Positions 7,083 through 14,923 of a DNA stretch of 27,693 bases are shown in pieces. Source of the stretch: an uncultured Eubacterium sp. GTDB taxonomy: Bacteria > Bacillota > Clostridia > Lachnospirales > Lachnospiraceae. The notes beneath the pieces were generated by a model, which did no database searches, was not told where the DNA came from, and saw only the letters and a program-made list of their open reading frames with translations. The stretch lies in contig CAJUBQ010000059.1 in NCBI GenBank assembly GCA_910584595.1, positions 1 to 27,693 on the forward strand, in the 5' to 3' direction. The position numbers and the translations under genes are program-made. The stretch's first letter is position 1. Each line of letters begins with the position of its first letter.

Positions 7083-7219
7083 GTAACAGTTCAGGCAGGT
7101 CTGCACATTTACTGTGCTGACCGTATAAAAATGTAGTGGTTTCCAGGTATCCGGCCCATCGCAAAGCGATTTCTAATAGCTGGATATGTAACAGTTCCAT
7201 GGGTTATCTGAACTGTTAC
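7083..7219 (+). mobile_element. Family 2 MITE-like element, copy A
   Basis: A 137-bp non-coding element bounded by GTAACAGTTCAG (7083-7094) and its perfect inverse CTGAACTGTTAC (7208-7219). Inside are a stem of GGTC-T-GCACA with TGTGC-T-GACC, a stem of ATCCGGC with GCTGGAT enclosing an ATCGC/GCGAT hairpin, and a 3' hairpin of GTAACAGTTC (7188-7197) with GAACTGTTAC. The flanks AATAAATG and AATTAATG match at 7 of 8 positions, a likely aged 8-bp target duplication. A reverse-oriented homologue lies at 9297-9432. The element fills most of the gap between nrdR and ylmC/ymxH; nothing else is seen there. Confidence 0.85.
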
Positions 7220-7279
7220 AATTAATGTGACTGTTCACTCCCCAGCTAAACGTAACTCATAAACACCGCTTTGGCTTCC

Positions 7280-7534
7280 CTATAATTTATGTGTCACTTC
7301 TTTTTCATCCACATCCACAAGAATAATCTCCGGCCCAATTTTCTTCACATCGCACCATGGAATAAACAGCTCATACTCCCGGCAAAAAATACCAAAAAAA
7401 TGTCCCGGCCCCGGCAGGATTAATGCCCGGATGCATCCATCTTTTTCATCCAGATCCAAATCTACAACATTTCCAAGACATTTGCAGTTTTTCATATTGA
7501 TGACGCTTTTTTCCTCTAACTCCCTTAACCGCAT
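7280..7534 (-). CDS. YlmC/YmxH family PRC-barrel sporulation protein
   Basis: An 84-residue protein matching the YlmC/YmxH family: MRLRELEEKSVIN at the start, the PRC-barrel core GNVVDLDLDEKDGCIRALILPGPG, and a tail with IPWCDVKKIGPEIILVDVD. The family is widespread in spore-forming Firmicutes, but its molecular role is not established. It lies upstream of nrdR on the same strand, separated from it by the family 2 element. AGGTG lies about nine bases before the ATG. Confidence 0.85.
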   Translation of the reverse strand: MRLRELEEKSVINMKNCKCLGNVVDLDLDEKDGCIRALILPGPGHFFGIFCREYELFIPWCDVKKIGPEIILVDVDEKEVTHKL

Positions 7535-7661
7535 AAAATATCACACCTGTTTTTTCTTAGTATATGCCGGCATAGAAAGTCGGATACTCGTTATGTTTGA
7601 AGTCTGCAGCTCCCACAGCGGCAAAACGAATCGTAACGAAAGCGCTCTTTCGTCTGAACGC

Positions 7662-8762
7662 TTAGACGTTAAACCGGAACACAATCACGTCTCCGTCTTT
7701 GACCACATACTCTTTTCCTTCCAAACGTACCAATCCTTTTTCCCGTACCGCAGCGATACTTCCGCCTGCGATCAAATCTTCATAGGCTACTACTTCCGCT
7801 CGGATAAATCCGCGTTCAAAATCAGTATGAATCTTACCTGCCGCCTGAGGCGCCTTCGTTCCTTTTTTGATTGTCCATGCTCTCGTTTCATCTTCCCCGG
7901 ATGTTAAAAAGCTAATCAGCCCAAGCAGACGATAACTTGCCCGTATCAGCTTGTCCAGTCCGGATTCTTGAAGACCAAGCTCCTCTAAAAACATGACGCG
8001 TTCTTCATCTTCCAGCTCCGCAATCTCCTGTTCGATCTGTGCACAGACAACAAATACCTCACTCTGCTCTTCGGCTGCCAGACGGCGTACATTCTGTACA
8101 TGCGAATTGGAAGCTCCATCATCTGCAAGGTCATTCTCCATTACGTTTGCCGCATAAATCACCGGCTTTGCCGTTAACAGATTATACATCTTAAACCACG
8201 CCTGGTCATCTTCATCATCGCCAAGCTCAAATGTTTTTGCAGGTTTTCCTTCTTCTAAGTGTGCCTTTACCGCTTCTGTAAGCTTTAACTCTTTTGCAAG
8301 CGTCTTATCCATTCTGGCCTGTTTTGCGATTTTGGCAATTCTGCGCTCTAATATTTCTATATCAGAAAAAACAAGCTCAAGATTAATTGTTTCAATATCT
8401 CGAGCAGGATCAATGCTTCCGTCTACATGCACAATATTTTCATCTTCAAAACATCTGACTACATGCACAATAGCATCTACCTCACGAATATTGGCAAGAA
8501 ACTGGTTGCCCAATCCTTCCCCTTTGCTGGCTCCCTTTACAAGCCCCGCAATATCAACAAATTCAATGACTGCCGGAACAATTTTTTTAGAATGATAGAG
8601 CTCTCCAAGCTTATCAATCCGCTCATCCGGTACGGATACAATGCCTACATTTGGATCTATCGTACAAAATGGATAGTTTGCAGATTCTGCGCCTGCCTTT
8701 GTCAGTGAATTAAACAATGTACTTTTACCTACGTTTGGTAATCCAACGATGCCTAATTTCAT
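7662..8762 (-). CDS. ychF: Redox-responsive ATPase YchF (Obg family)
   Basis: A 366-residue, full-length Obg-family P-loop ATPase. It shows GLPNVGKST (G1), DIAGLVKGASKGEGLGN (G3 and following loop) and the NVME variant of the G4 motif, which favours ATP over GTP in this family. A coiled-coil arm lies in the middle, and the C-terminal TGS domain contains AAGKIHTDFERGFIRAEV. YchF binds ribosomes and is linked to oxidative-stress responses. The ribosome site is weak (ATAGG about 10 bases before ATG). Two short hairpins without a T run lie at the stop codon (7637-7652 and 7651-7668). Confidence 0.97.
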   Translation of the reverse strand: MKLGIVGLPNVGKSTLFNSLTKAGAESANYPFCTIDPNVGIVSVPDERIDKLGELYHSKKIVPAVIEFVDIAGLVKGASKGEGLGNQFLANIREVDAIVHVVRCFEDENIVHVDGSIDPARDIETINLELVFSDIEILERRIAKIAKQARMDKTLAKELKLTEAVKAHLEEGKPAKTFELGDDEDDQAWFKMYNLLTAKPVIYAANVMENDLADDGASNSHVQNVRRLAAEEQSEVFVVCAQIEQEIAELEDEERVMFLEELGLQESGLDKLIRASYRLLGLISFLTSGEDETRAWTIKKGTKAPQAAGKIHTDFERGFIRAEVVAYEDLIAGGSIAAVREKGLVRLEGKEYVVKDGDVIVFRFNV

Positions 8763-8827
8763 AATACTATATACCTATCCGAAAAACCTTGATTTACAAA
8801 GCTTTTCGCCTTTCTCTATATTTTATT

Positions 8828-8849
8828 TACACCAATTACTACACCTATT
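8828..8849. repeat. Two short direct repeats next to the integrase remnant
   Basis: TACACCAATT and TACACCTATT start 12 bp apart, directly after the integrase stop codon. Tandem copies of GGTGT-type repeats at this place are common beside tyrosine integrases and may be arm-type binding sites or part of an attachment site. Confidence 0.35.
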
Positions 8850-9142
8850 TTAGATGATTTTAAGCATATTTTCAATATTTTGCACTTCCTTTGTCTTTTC
8901 GTCGTCTGTCCCATGCACATACAAATTCATAGTTATTCCTATGTTTGAGCGCCCTGAAATTATCTGTAAAATCTTTGGACGCATACCGCTTTCAATACAG
9001 CTGATTGCAAATGTGTGCCTGAGGACGTGCATGGAAAACCTCGGTATTCCCACCTTATCATAGTATAAAACAGTTTTGCGTGATATGCACTGTTTTTTGT
9101 CGGCGTACCGTCACGGCAAAGAAAAACGCTATCCTCCAACAC
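8850..9142 (-). pseudogene. Tyrosine recombinase (Tn916-type integrase) C-terminal remnant
   Basis: The minus strand encodes the end of a tyrosine integrase split over two frames. The upstream piece (to 9142) reads DSVFLCRDGTPTKNSAYHAKLFYTM. The frame then shifts by one base near 9070 and continues as VGIPRFSMHVLRHTFA, which contains the HxLRH catalytic box, and ends with MTMNLYVHG-like sequence (here ITMNLYVHG) carrying the nucleophile tyrosine. The usual LGH between them reads SGR, losing a catalytic histidine. The N-terminal two thirds are absent. The gene is inactive and marks an old integrative element. Confidence 0.85.
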
Positions 9143-9296
9143 CCAACTCCTTTCCTCTTAAATCCTTTCCCATTTTCCTATCTCCTTTCTTCTTGTAAAG
9201 AAAAGAGCCTGAATACAGTAAAATATATACTATCATAGAAAAGTTCATAAGTCTATATCACAACTCAATTACTTTTTCAATGTTTTTTCAAACTCT

Positions 9297-9432
9297 GTAA
9301 CAGTTCAGATAACCCATTGAACTGTTACGCATCCGGCCATTGGAAATCGCTGCGCGATGGGCCGGATGATATAAACCACCACGTTTTCATACGGTCAGCG
9401 CGGTTAACGCGCAGACCTACCTGAACTGTTAC
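9297..9432 (-). mobile_element. Family 2 MITE-like element, copy B, with 8-bp target duplication
   Basis: A 136-bp element, the reverse-oriented homologue of 7083-7219. It is bounded by GTAACAGTTCAG (9297-9308) and CTGAACTGTTAC (9421-9432). The flanking octamers are identical, CAAACTCT at 9289-9296 and again at 9433-9440, which is direct evidence of insertion by transposition. The internal stems are kept by paired changes relative to copy A, for example GCGCG/CGCGC here (9398-9412) against GCACA/TGTGC. It holds no coding capacity, so any movement would need a transposase supplied elsewhere. Confidence 0.9.
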
Positions 9433-9571
9433 CAAACTCTTTCATTTACATACAGTTCCTTATTTTGTTTTTTATTCCTTGCAACCTTATTCGCTTGCTT
9501 TGTCTCCTCCCTGCCGATCAACCGCCTTTATGCGGTCAAACTGCGGTGCAAATCGTTAGCAGCGCAAAAAT

Positions 9572-9670
9572 TCATTGTATGGCTTGTTTTTCTTCCAGCC
9601 TATCAACTCTTCCATCCATTGCCAGAGTGAATAACAATCGTTTCACCCTCTCGCGAAGATGACCGTTAAG
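9572..9670 (-). pseudogene. Unrecognised coding remnant in the element scar
   Basis: A minus-strand stretch reads RERVKRLLFTLAMDGRVD then RLEEKQAIQ before a stop. It has an amphipathic, gene-like composition but no start or ribosome site in frame. I do not recognise the family; it looks like a fragment of a mobile-element protein. Around it, 9433-9740 shows no intact gene. Confidence 0.3.
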
Positions 9671-9740
9671 TCCTGCGTTGGCCCGCTACATCAGCTATCC
9701 ACTGTCCATTTTCTGTCTGCAAGGACTGTGCAGTGCGGAC

Positions 9741-9856
9741 TTACATAGTTTTACGTGTTCTTAAAGCCGCAATTCGTTGCGAGAACGCCACTTTGTTCGT
9801 TTTAAGCATTCGATCGTATTCGTTTAGGGAATTCCTTCTTTCCGCTACTTCTTCAT
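9741..9856 (-). pseudogene. Frameshifted short gene of the element scar
   Basis: An ATG at 9856 has a good AAAGGAGG eight bases upstream, but its frame stops after MKK. The next frame is open for 37 codons and reads EEVAERRNSLNEYDRMLKT followed by NKVAFSQRIAALRTRKTM, a charged, probably helical sequence. A one-base slip just after the start explains this. The family is unknown; small accessory proteins of conjugative elements have similar composition. Confidence 0.4.
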
Positions 9857-9980
9857 GACCGCGCCCTCCTTTCCTTTGATGCTTACATCATACCACGGCT
9901 TCAAAAATTATTTGTACCAGGTTATACGCAAAAGAACGGCATCACTGCCTCCCCTTGTCGTGGGAGATTTTCAAAAGAAA

Positions 9981-10002
9981 AGAGCGGTGGCAAGCCCGCT
10001 CT
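9981..10002 (-). terminator. Terminator after the 49-residue gene
   Basis: AGAGCGG (9981-9987) pairs with CCGCTCT (9996-10002). On the minus strand the stem is followed by TTTTCTTTT. It lies 5 bp beyond the stop of the small gene and fits an intrinsic terminator. Confidence 0.8.
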
Positions 10003-10007
10003 CTTTC

Positions 10008-10157
10008 CTAATCTTCCTTTTCCTCTTTGTCTTTCTTCTTTTTACCTTCAACTGATTCGATACAATCAACAATATCATCGCTTGTGAAATTTTTGGATTT
10101 CAACCACTCGATAAGATTTAAAACCTCTCTTGCTGTCATTGCTTTTGATACCTCCAT
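10008..10157 (-). CDS. Small acidic/basic-tailed protein of the element scar (49 aa)
   Basis: An intact 49-codon frame starting MEVSKAMTAREVLNLIEWLK, continuing with a KNFTSDDIVDCIESVEG helix pair, and ending in a charged tail of Lys, Glu and Asp. GGAGA lies seven bases before ATG and an intrinsic terminator follows at once, so it has the signals of a real gene. I do not know its function. Similar short proteins occur in integrative elements of gut Clostridia. The absence of any stop or frameshift contrasts with the decayed sequences on both sides. Confidence 0.65.
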   Translation of the reverse strand: MEVSKAMTAREVLNLIEWLKSKNFTSDDIVDCIESVEGKKKKDKEEKED

Positions 10158-10249
10158 CTTTTAATCTCCTTTCCGTTCATCAGATTTACTTTCCTCATCT
10201 GATAATACTATTGCAGCATATTTAAACTATCCCATCAGGCATTTTTAAA

Positions 10250-10351
10250 CTATTCTTTTGATATTTTTTCATCAACACACATTTCTATAAAAGCAGACAA
10301 GGACATTCCAGCCGCTTTTGCCGCCGCTTGATATTCCGCTTTCTTTATCAC
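10250..10351 (-). pseudogene. Ribbon-helix-helix-like remnant
   Basis: The minus strand reads VIKKAEYQAAAKAAGMSLSA then FIEMCVDEKISKE and stops. The pattern of an AEYxxAAKAAGMSLSAFI helix pair resembles the second half of Arc/CopG-type ribbon-helix-helix DNA-binding proteins found in mobile elements and antitoxins. The beta strand that should precede it is poor (GFTLHVYGIVIV), and there is no ATG or ribosome site, only a possible GTG at 10351. It is most likely a truncated gene. Confidence 0.45.
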
Positions 10352-10442
10352 AATTACTATTCCATACACATGTAACGTGAAACCAGACTGGATCTGGCAA
10401 TATTCCAATCTGCAAAGTGATTATGCGCCTTAGCCGATTTTT

Positions 10443-11090
10443 TTAATCCCGCGATTCTACCAGAATTAAAATTCCTTCTTTGAAATCTACTACCGCCGTA
10501 TCATCCACGATCTCATTGCTGATTCCAAGTGAAGTAAACCCACTCAATGTATATTCATGCAACGGATATTTAAATCCGGTCAGCGTTACTTTGGATACTT
10601 CTGTCGTCAATGGAATTAACGATACATAATCTCCATACTGGCCTGCTTTTGTCAATATGGTCGGTTCCTGAATCAGACGGATTCTGTTATATGCATCTAC
10701 AAGATAACATACTATCCCGCGCTCCATTGCAAATCCCAGCAGCCGCACAGTGCCAAGCATATGATCCATTCTTGTGCCTGTGCCGCCTAAAATATGGATT
10801 TCACTGCTTTTTTTGTCCATTGCAAGCTCCAGCGCAAGTTCTGTATCTACCGCATCTTTTTCCGGCCGATACTGATGAAAAACAATCTGTGGGTTTTCCC
10901 GCAGCCGCGACAGCTGCTTCGGATCTGCGGAATCAAAATCTCCCAGCACTTCATCCGGCGTGATACCGGATTGCATAAAAAACTGAATGCCTGAATCTGC
11001 CGCTATCAGATAATCAAACTGCTCCTGTTTCAGGTAAGACTGCGCAAACGGAACATCTACAGTGCCGCCTGTTACAATTAATGTTTTCAT
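10443..11090 (-). CDS. thiN: Thiamine pyrophosphokinase
   Basis: A 215-residue enzyme transferring pyrophosphate from ATP to thiamine to make thiamine diphosphate. Typical motifs are IVTGGTVD at the start, AADSGIQFF, LGDFDS, the KDAVDTELAL stretch, and LGGTGTRMDHMLG. The C-terminal beta-sandwich domain is present (YVSLIPLTTE to TSLGISNEI). AAGGAG lies eight bases before ATG, overlapping the rsgA stop. It is the last gene of the priA-to-thiN operon. In many Firmicutes rpe lies between rsgA and thiN; here the two are 12 bp apart without it. Confidence 0.95.
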   Translation of the reverse strand: MKTLIVTGGTVDVPFAQSYLKQEQFDYLIAADSGIQFFMQSGITPDEVLGDFDSADPKQLSRLRENPQIVFHQYRPEKDAVDTELALELAMDKKSSEIHILGGTGTRMDHMLGTVRLLGFAMERGIVCYLVDAYNRIRLIQEPTILTKAGQYGDYVSLIPLTTEVSKVTLTGFKYPLHEYTLSGFTSLGISNEIVDDTAVVDFKEGILILVESRD

Positions 11091-11102
11091 AATAAAAGCT
11101 CC

Positions 11103-11981
11103 TTAATACTTCCTACGGCTTTTTAGCTCCTGATATAAAAGCTTGTAATTCTCATAACGTACCGGATGGATCTCCCCCTTAGAAAGCGCATCTTTCACAC
11201 CACAGTCCGGTTCATGGATATGGCTGCATCCCTGGAATTTACACAAAGGTTCATACGGTGCAAATTCCGTATAATACTGCTGCAAGTCCTCCTTTTCCAT
11301 CTCTGGAAGAAACAGCGAGCTAAAACCCGGCGTATCCATAATATACGTATTTCCTTCCACATGAATCAGCTGTGTATGCCTGGTCGTCTGCTTTCCGCGC
11401 TCAATCTTGCGGCTGATCTCTCCCGTCTCCATAAACGCCTGCGGCTGCAGCAAATTAATCAAAGATGATTTTCCAACACCGGAGGGGCCGGATGCAGCCA
11501 CCGTCTTTCCATGCAGCATCCTTTGCAGCGTTTTTATCCCCTCCTTTTGTTTTGCACTCGTAAACAGCACAGGATAGCCGCAGCCTTCATAAATACATGC
11601 CAGCGCTTCCCTTTCCTTTGGGGTTAACAGTTCCATCTTGTTAAAACAAAGCGTTACCGGCACTTGCTGCATCTGCATCAATATTAAAAAACGGTCCAAA
11701 AGATTCAGATTCGGCTGCGGACTTGCCGCTGCAAAAATGACAAGCGCCATATCAATATTGGCTACCGCCGGACGAAAAAGTTCATTTTTTCTTGGGAGTA
11801 TTTTTTCCACGTTTCCGGTTTTTTCCGCTTCACTGATCACTGCAATCTCTACAAGATCTCCGGTCAACGGCTTAATTTTCTGCCGGCGGAAAAGTCCTTT
11901 TGCCCTGCATTCATAAATTCCGGATTCTACCACATGAACGTAGTAGAATCCGGAAATACCTTTTAAAATCTTTCCCTGCAT
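11103..11981 (-). CDS. rsgA: Ribosome small subunit-dependent GTPase A
   Basis: A 292-residue circularly permuted GTPase that acts late in 30S subunit maturation. An N-terminal OB domain comes first (GKILKGISGFYYV), then the permuted G motifs: FNKMELL (G4) precedes GPSGVGKSSLINLL (G1) and DTPGFSSL (G3). The C-terminal zinc finger has CKFQGCSHIHEPDCGVKDAL. The start has AGGAAA seven bases upstream, in the 12-bp gap after prkC. PrkC-type kinases phosphorylate RsgA in other Firmicutes, which fits their adjacency. Confidence 0.96.
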   Translation of the reverse strand: MQGKILKGISGFYYVHVVESGIYECRAKGLFRRQKIKPLTGDLVEIAVISEAEKTGNVEKILPRKNELFRPAVANIDMALVIFAAASPQPNLNLLDRFLILMQMQQVPVTLCFNKMELLTPKEREALACIYEGCGYPVLFTSAKQKEGIKTLQRMLHGKTVAASGPSGVGKSSLINLLQPQAFMETGEISRKIERGKQTTRHTQLIHVEGNTYIMDTPGFSSLFLPEMEKEDLQQYYTEFAPYEPLCKFQGCSHIHEPDCGVKDALSKGEIHPVRYENYKLLYQELKSRRKY

Positions 11982-11993
11982 ATATGTTTCCTG

Positions 11994-14096
11994 CTATTTT
12001 TGATCAAAATTAACGGATTCCTCCTGCACCTGCGTCTCTCCGTCATCCAGTACCCACTCAATGGAAATCGTTCCGGTACTCGTTGTAATAGATTCTTTTG
12101 TGGAAAGCAAGTACGGGAAAGAAGAAATCGGAATTCCATCCCAGCGGTCAATTTCGGTTCCGTTTGCATCCAGCAGCCTGATATTTGCGGAAATTACAAA
12201 CTCACTGTGCGCAGGCTCATCAATCCTTCTGTCCTTCATCCGGTAAACAATTTCTTTTTTGCCAAGACTGACTACATAATCCACTTTGCTGTGTGCATTC
12301 ACATTTGTTCCGGCTTCCGGAGACTGGCTGATAATGCAGCCTTCCGGGATATTATCGTCATACGCAGACTGAGGATTGCCTTTTTCCAGATTGCTGTCCA
12401 AAAGCAGCTGTCCGGCTTCACTTTCTGTCCGTTTTCTGAGATCCGGCACCTGTACCTGCTCAATGCCTTTACTGATCGTCAGTGTCACCATATCGCCTTT
12501 TTTCACCATGGCTCCGGCTTCCGGAGACTGGCGGATAACGGTTCCTTCCGGCAGTTCGTTGAACTCATACTTAGATTCCGGATTCACTTCCAGCCCACGC
12601 GCTGTTAACATATCTCTTGCTGTCGCTGCCGGATTGCCTGTTACTTTTATCAGTTCAAAATCTGCCGGCCCGCTGCTGACCGTCACCTGAATGACCGTTC
12701 CTTTTGCAACAGACTCTCCTTTTTCAATATCCTGCTCAACAATCTGGCCTTCTTCATATTCATCCGAAGCCATGGTTCCAAGCCTGCGCAGCTCCAAACC
12801 CATGTCCTTTAACTTTCTGCGCGCTTCATCCAGCTCTTTTCCAAGCAGGCTTATCATCTCAACCATTTCTTCAGCAGACGTAGCTGTATCATCGTCTGCC
12901 TCTGAATCCAAATCTGAGACAGATGTCTCAATATCCGGAAATGTTACATCATCCTGTTTCTTATTTCCGCCGCCAAATTTAAAGCTGCCAAGCATACTGC
13001 CAACCAGATAAATGACAATGAAAAGAATAATGACTGCTGCGACAATTCCCATAACGGTCATTGCCTTTTCCATTTTCGGATTCAAAAAGCCACCCTCATC
13101 CTCTTCCTCGTCTTCTTCCTCTTCCTGTGCAGGACACTGCAGAGAGCCCTGCCTTAGTTCTCGTTGACTAACCGGAATACCTGCCGTTTCTTCCCGAATC
13201 TGACTGACTTCTTCCGCCGATATCATCCGCGTTTTATCCTGCATATTTGCCGGTGTCAGTACAACAAAGTCCTCGTCCGGATTTACAAGCGCATGCCGTA
13301 AGTCCTCCAACAGATCGCTCATTGAAAAATATCTGCGGTCCGCGCTTTTCTGTGTACATTTCAATATAATCTTTTCCAGACTGATTGGAAGGTCCGGCAC
13401 AAAATTACGTGGAGATTCCATTTCTTCCTGCAAATGCTGGATAGCGATAGCAACTGTTGTATCTCCGTCAAACGGCACACGCCCGGTTACCATCTCATAC
13501 ATTACAATGCCCAGCGAATAAATGTCGCTCTTACCGTCTACAAATCCATTTCTGGCCTGCTCCGGCGAAGAATAATGCACCGAACCCATTACATCAGAAT
13601 GAATCGTATTGCTCGTCGCTGCTCTGGCAATACCGAAATCTGTTACTTTTACCTTTCCTTCCGTAGATATCATAATATTTTGCGGCTTGATATCCCGGTG
13701 TACAATATTTTTATTATGAGCAGCCTCAATGCCGCGTCCAACCTGAATCGCGATGCTGATCGCTTCCTTATAAGACAGCTGCCGCTTTTTTTCAATATAT
13801 GTTTTGAGCGTAATACCTTCCACATATTCCATTACAATATAATGAAATCCATCCTCACTGCCTACGTCATAGATATTTACGATGTTTGGATGCTCAAGTC
13901 CCGCCGCTGACTGCGCCTCTGTGCGGAACTTTGTTACAAAATTTACATCTTCTGCAAATTCCTGCTTTAACACTTTGATCGCAACAAACCTGCCAAGCAC
14001 ATGATCTTTCGCCTTATATACATCAGACATGCCGCCAGCGCCTACTTTGGCGAGTATCTCATATCGATCTGCTACAAATTTCCCTTCTGCTAACAT
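11994..14096 (-). CDS. prkC: PASTA-domain Ser/Thr protein kinase (PrkC/Stk1 type)
   Basis: A 700-residue membrane kinase. The Hanks-type domain spans about 11-270 with the glycine loop VGAGGMSDVY, Lys41 in VAIK, HRDIKPQN (catalytic Asp135), DFG (Asp153), and GSVHYSSPEQ after the activation loop. A very acidic stretch (325-336) precedes one transmembrane helix (about 347-368). Outside are three PASTA repeats at about 411-476, 480-544 and 548-612, which in the family bind muropeptides or lipid II, then an extra domain of about 90 residues. Its start lies inside the end of prpC (7-bp overlap), so kinase and phosphatase are translationally coupled. Confidence 0.96.
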   Translation of the reverse strand: MLAEGKFVADRYEILAKVGAGGMSDVYKAKDHVLGRFVAIKVLKQEFAEDVNFVTKFRTEAQSAAGLEHPNIVNIYDVGSEDGFHYIVMEYVEGITLKTYIEKKRQLSYKEAISIAIQVGRGIEAAHNKNIVHRDIKPQNIMISTEGKVKVTDFGIARAATSNTIHSDVMGSVHYSSPEQARNGFVDGKSDIYSLGIVMYEMVTGRVPFDGDTTVAIAIQHLQEEMESPRNFVPDLPISLEKIILKCTQKSADRRYFSMSDLLEDLRHALVNPDEDFVVLTPANMQDKTRMISAEEVSQIREETAGIPVSQRELRQGSLQCPAQEEEEDEEEDEGGFLNPKMEKAMTVMGIVAAVIILFIVIYLVGSMLGSFKFGGGNKKQDDVTFPDIETSVSDLDSEADDDTATSAEEMVEMISLLGKELDEARRKLKDMGLELRRLGTMASDEYEEGQIVEQDIEKGESVAKGTVIQVTVSSGPADFELIKVTGNPAATARDMLTARGLEVNPESKYEFNELPEGTVIRQSPEAGAMVKKGDMVTLTISKGIEQVQVPDLRKRTESEAGQLLLDSNLEKGNPQSAYDDNIPEGCIISQSPEAGTNVNAHSKVDYVVSLGKKEIVYRMKDRRIDEPAHSEFVISANIRLLDANGTEIDRWDGIPISSFPYLLSTKESITTSTGTISIEWVLDDGETQVQEESVNFDQK

Positions 14097-14833
14097 CTTC
14101 TCACCTCATCAGAAAACGGATCTATGATAATCACTGATATATTGTCCTTCCCGCCATTTTGATTGGCTGTCTCGACAAGCCGCTCCACACTCTCCACAAG
14201 ATCACGCTGGCTGCACATAATTCTTCGAATGTCGCTGTCTTCCAGCATATTTGTAAGCCCGTCGGAACATAATAAAATGCGATCTCCCAGCCTTAAGTTT
14301 ACTTCAAAAAAGTCCGCCTCAACCTCTTTAAAAGCGCCGACAGCCCTCGTAATAATATTTTTATCGGGATGAACTCTTGCCTGCGCCTGGTTCATCTCGC
14401 CCATACGAACCATTTCCTGTACTAAAGAATGGTCTCTTGTCACCTGAATAATGTCCTGATTGACAAGATACAAACGACTATCCCCTACATTTGCAACATA
14501 CAGGCAGTCCTGCATAATTGTAGCTCCTACGAACGTCGTTCCCATTCCTTTTAGCTGTGGATTTTCTGATGCCAAAGTTAATAATTCGGCATTGACCTGC
14601 CGAAGCGCTGCTCCCAGCAAAGAAATCGGCCCGGTTAACCCACTGCCTTTAATTACTTCAACGACATGTTCAACGGTATATCTGGAAGCAAAATCTCCTG
14701 CATTATGTCCGCCCATCCCATCCGCAACAATAAAAAGATTCGCAAGGTTTCCTACCGGAGTTTCGGACGTATAAATATAATCCTGATTCATCTCCCGCCG
14801 TTTTCCAATATCCGTCATGGAAAATGTCTTCAT
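14090..14833 (-). CDS. prpC: PP2C-type Ser/Thr phosphatase (PrpC/Stp)
   Basis: A 247-residue metal-dependent phosphatase that reverses PrkC phosphorylation. PP2C landmarks are all visible: RREMNQD near the start, VADGMGGH, GTTFVGA, VGDSRLYL, SRDHS-like TRDHS, CSDGLTN and GGKDNISV. The frame is open 13 codons further upstream from a GTG, but family proteins begin near MKTFSMTDIG, so the ATG at 14833 is chosen, with AGGCGGG nearby. It follows rlmN by 90 bp and overlaps prkC by 7 bp. Confidence 0.94.
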   Translation of the reverse strand: MKTFSMTDIGKRREMNQDYIYTSETPVGNLANLFIVADGMGGHNAGDFASRYTVEHVVEVIKGSGLTGPISLLGAALRQVNAELLTLASENPQLKGMGTTFVGATIMQDCLYVANVGDSRLYLVNQDIIQVTRDHSLVQEMVRMGEMNQAQARVHPDKNIITRAVGAFKEVEADFFEVNLRLGDRILLCSDGLTNMLEDSDIRRIMCSQRDLVESVERLVETANQNGGKDNISVIIIDPFSDEVRRC

Positions 14834-14923
14834 CGCTACCCGCCTGCCTTTCCTGCTGCTAATATAAACCACTCTTCATACCTTACTGTTTCGCTGACCT
14901 GATTTTCTGACAGCACATACCGG

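Noticed and set aside
10352..11110. Possible TPP riboswitch for thiN
   Set aside because: thiN is the last gene of an operon, with its start 12 bp from rsgA; no space and no conserved riboswitch sequence.
12000..12608. Long plus-strand frame of 202 codons opposite prkC
   Set aside because: It is antisense to the conserved PASTA region, has no ribosome site and no recognisable domain.
13434..13910. Plus-strand frame of 158 codons opposite the PrkC kinase domain
   Set aside because: The opposite strand carries all kinase motifs; no independent start signals.
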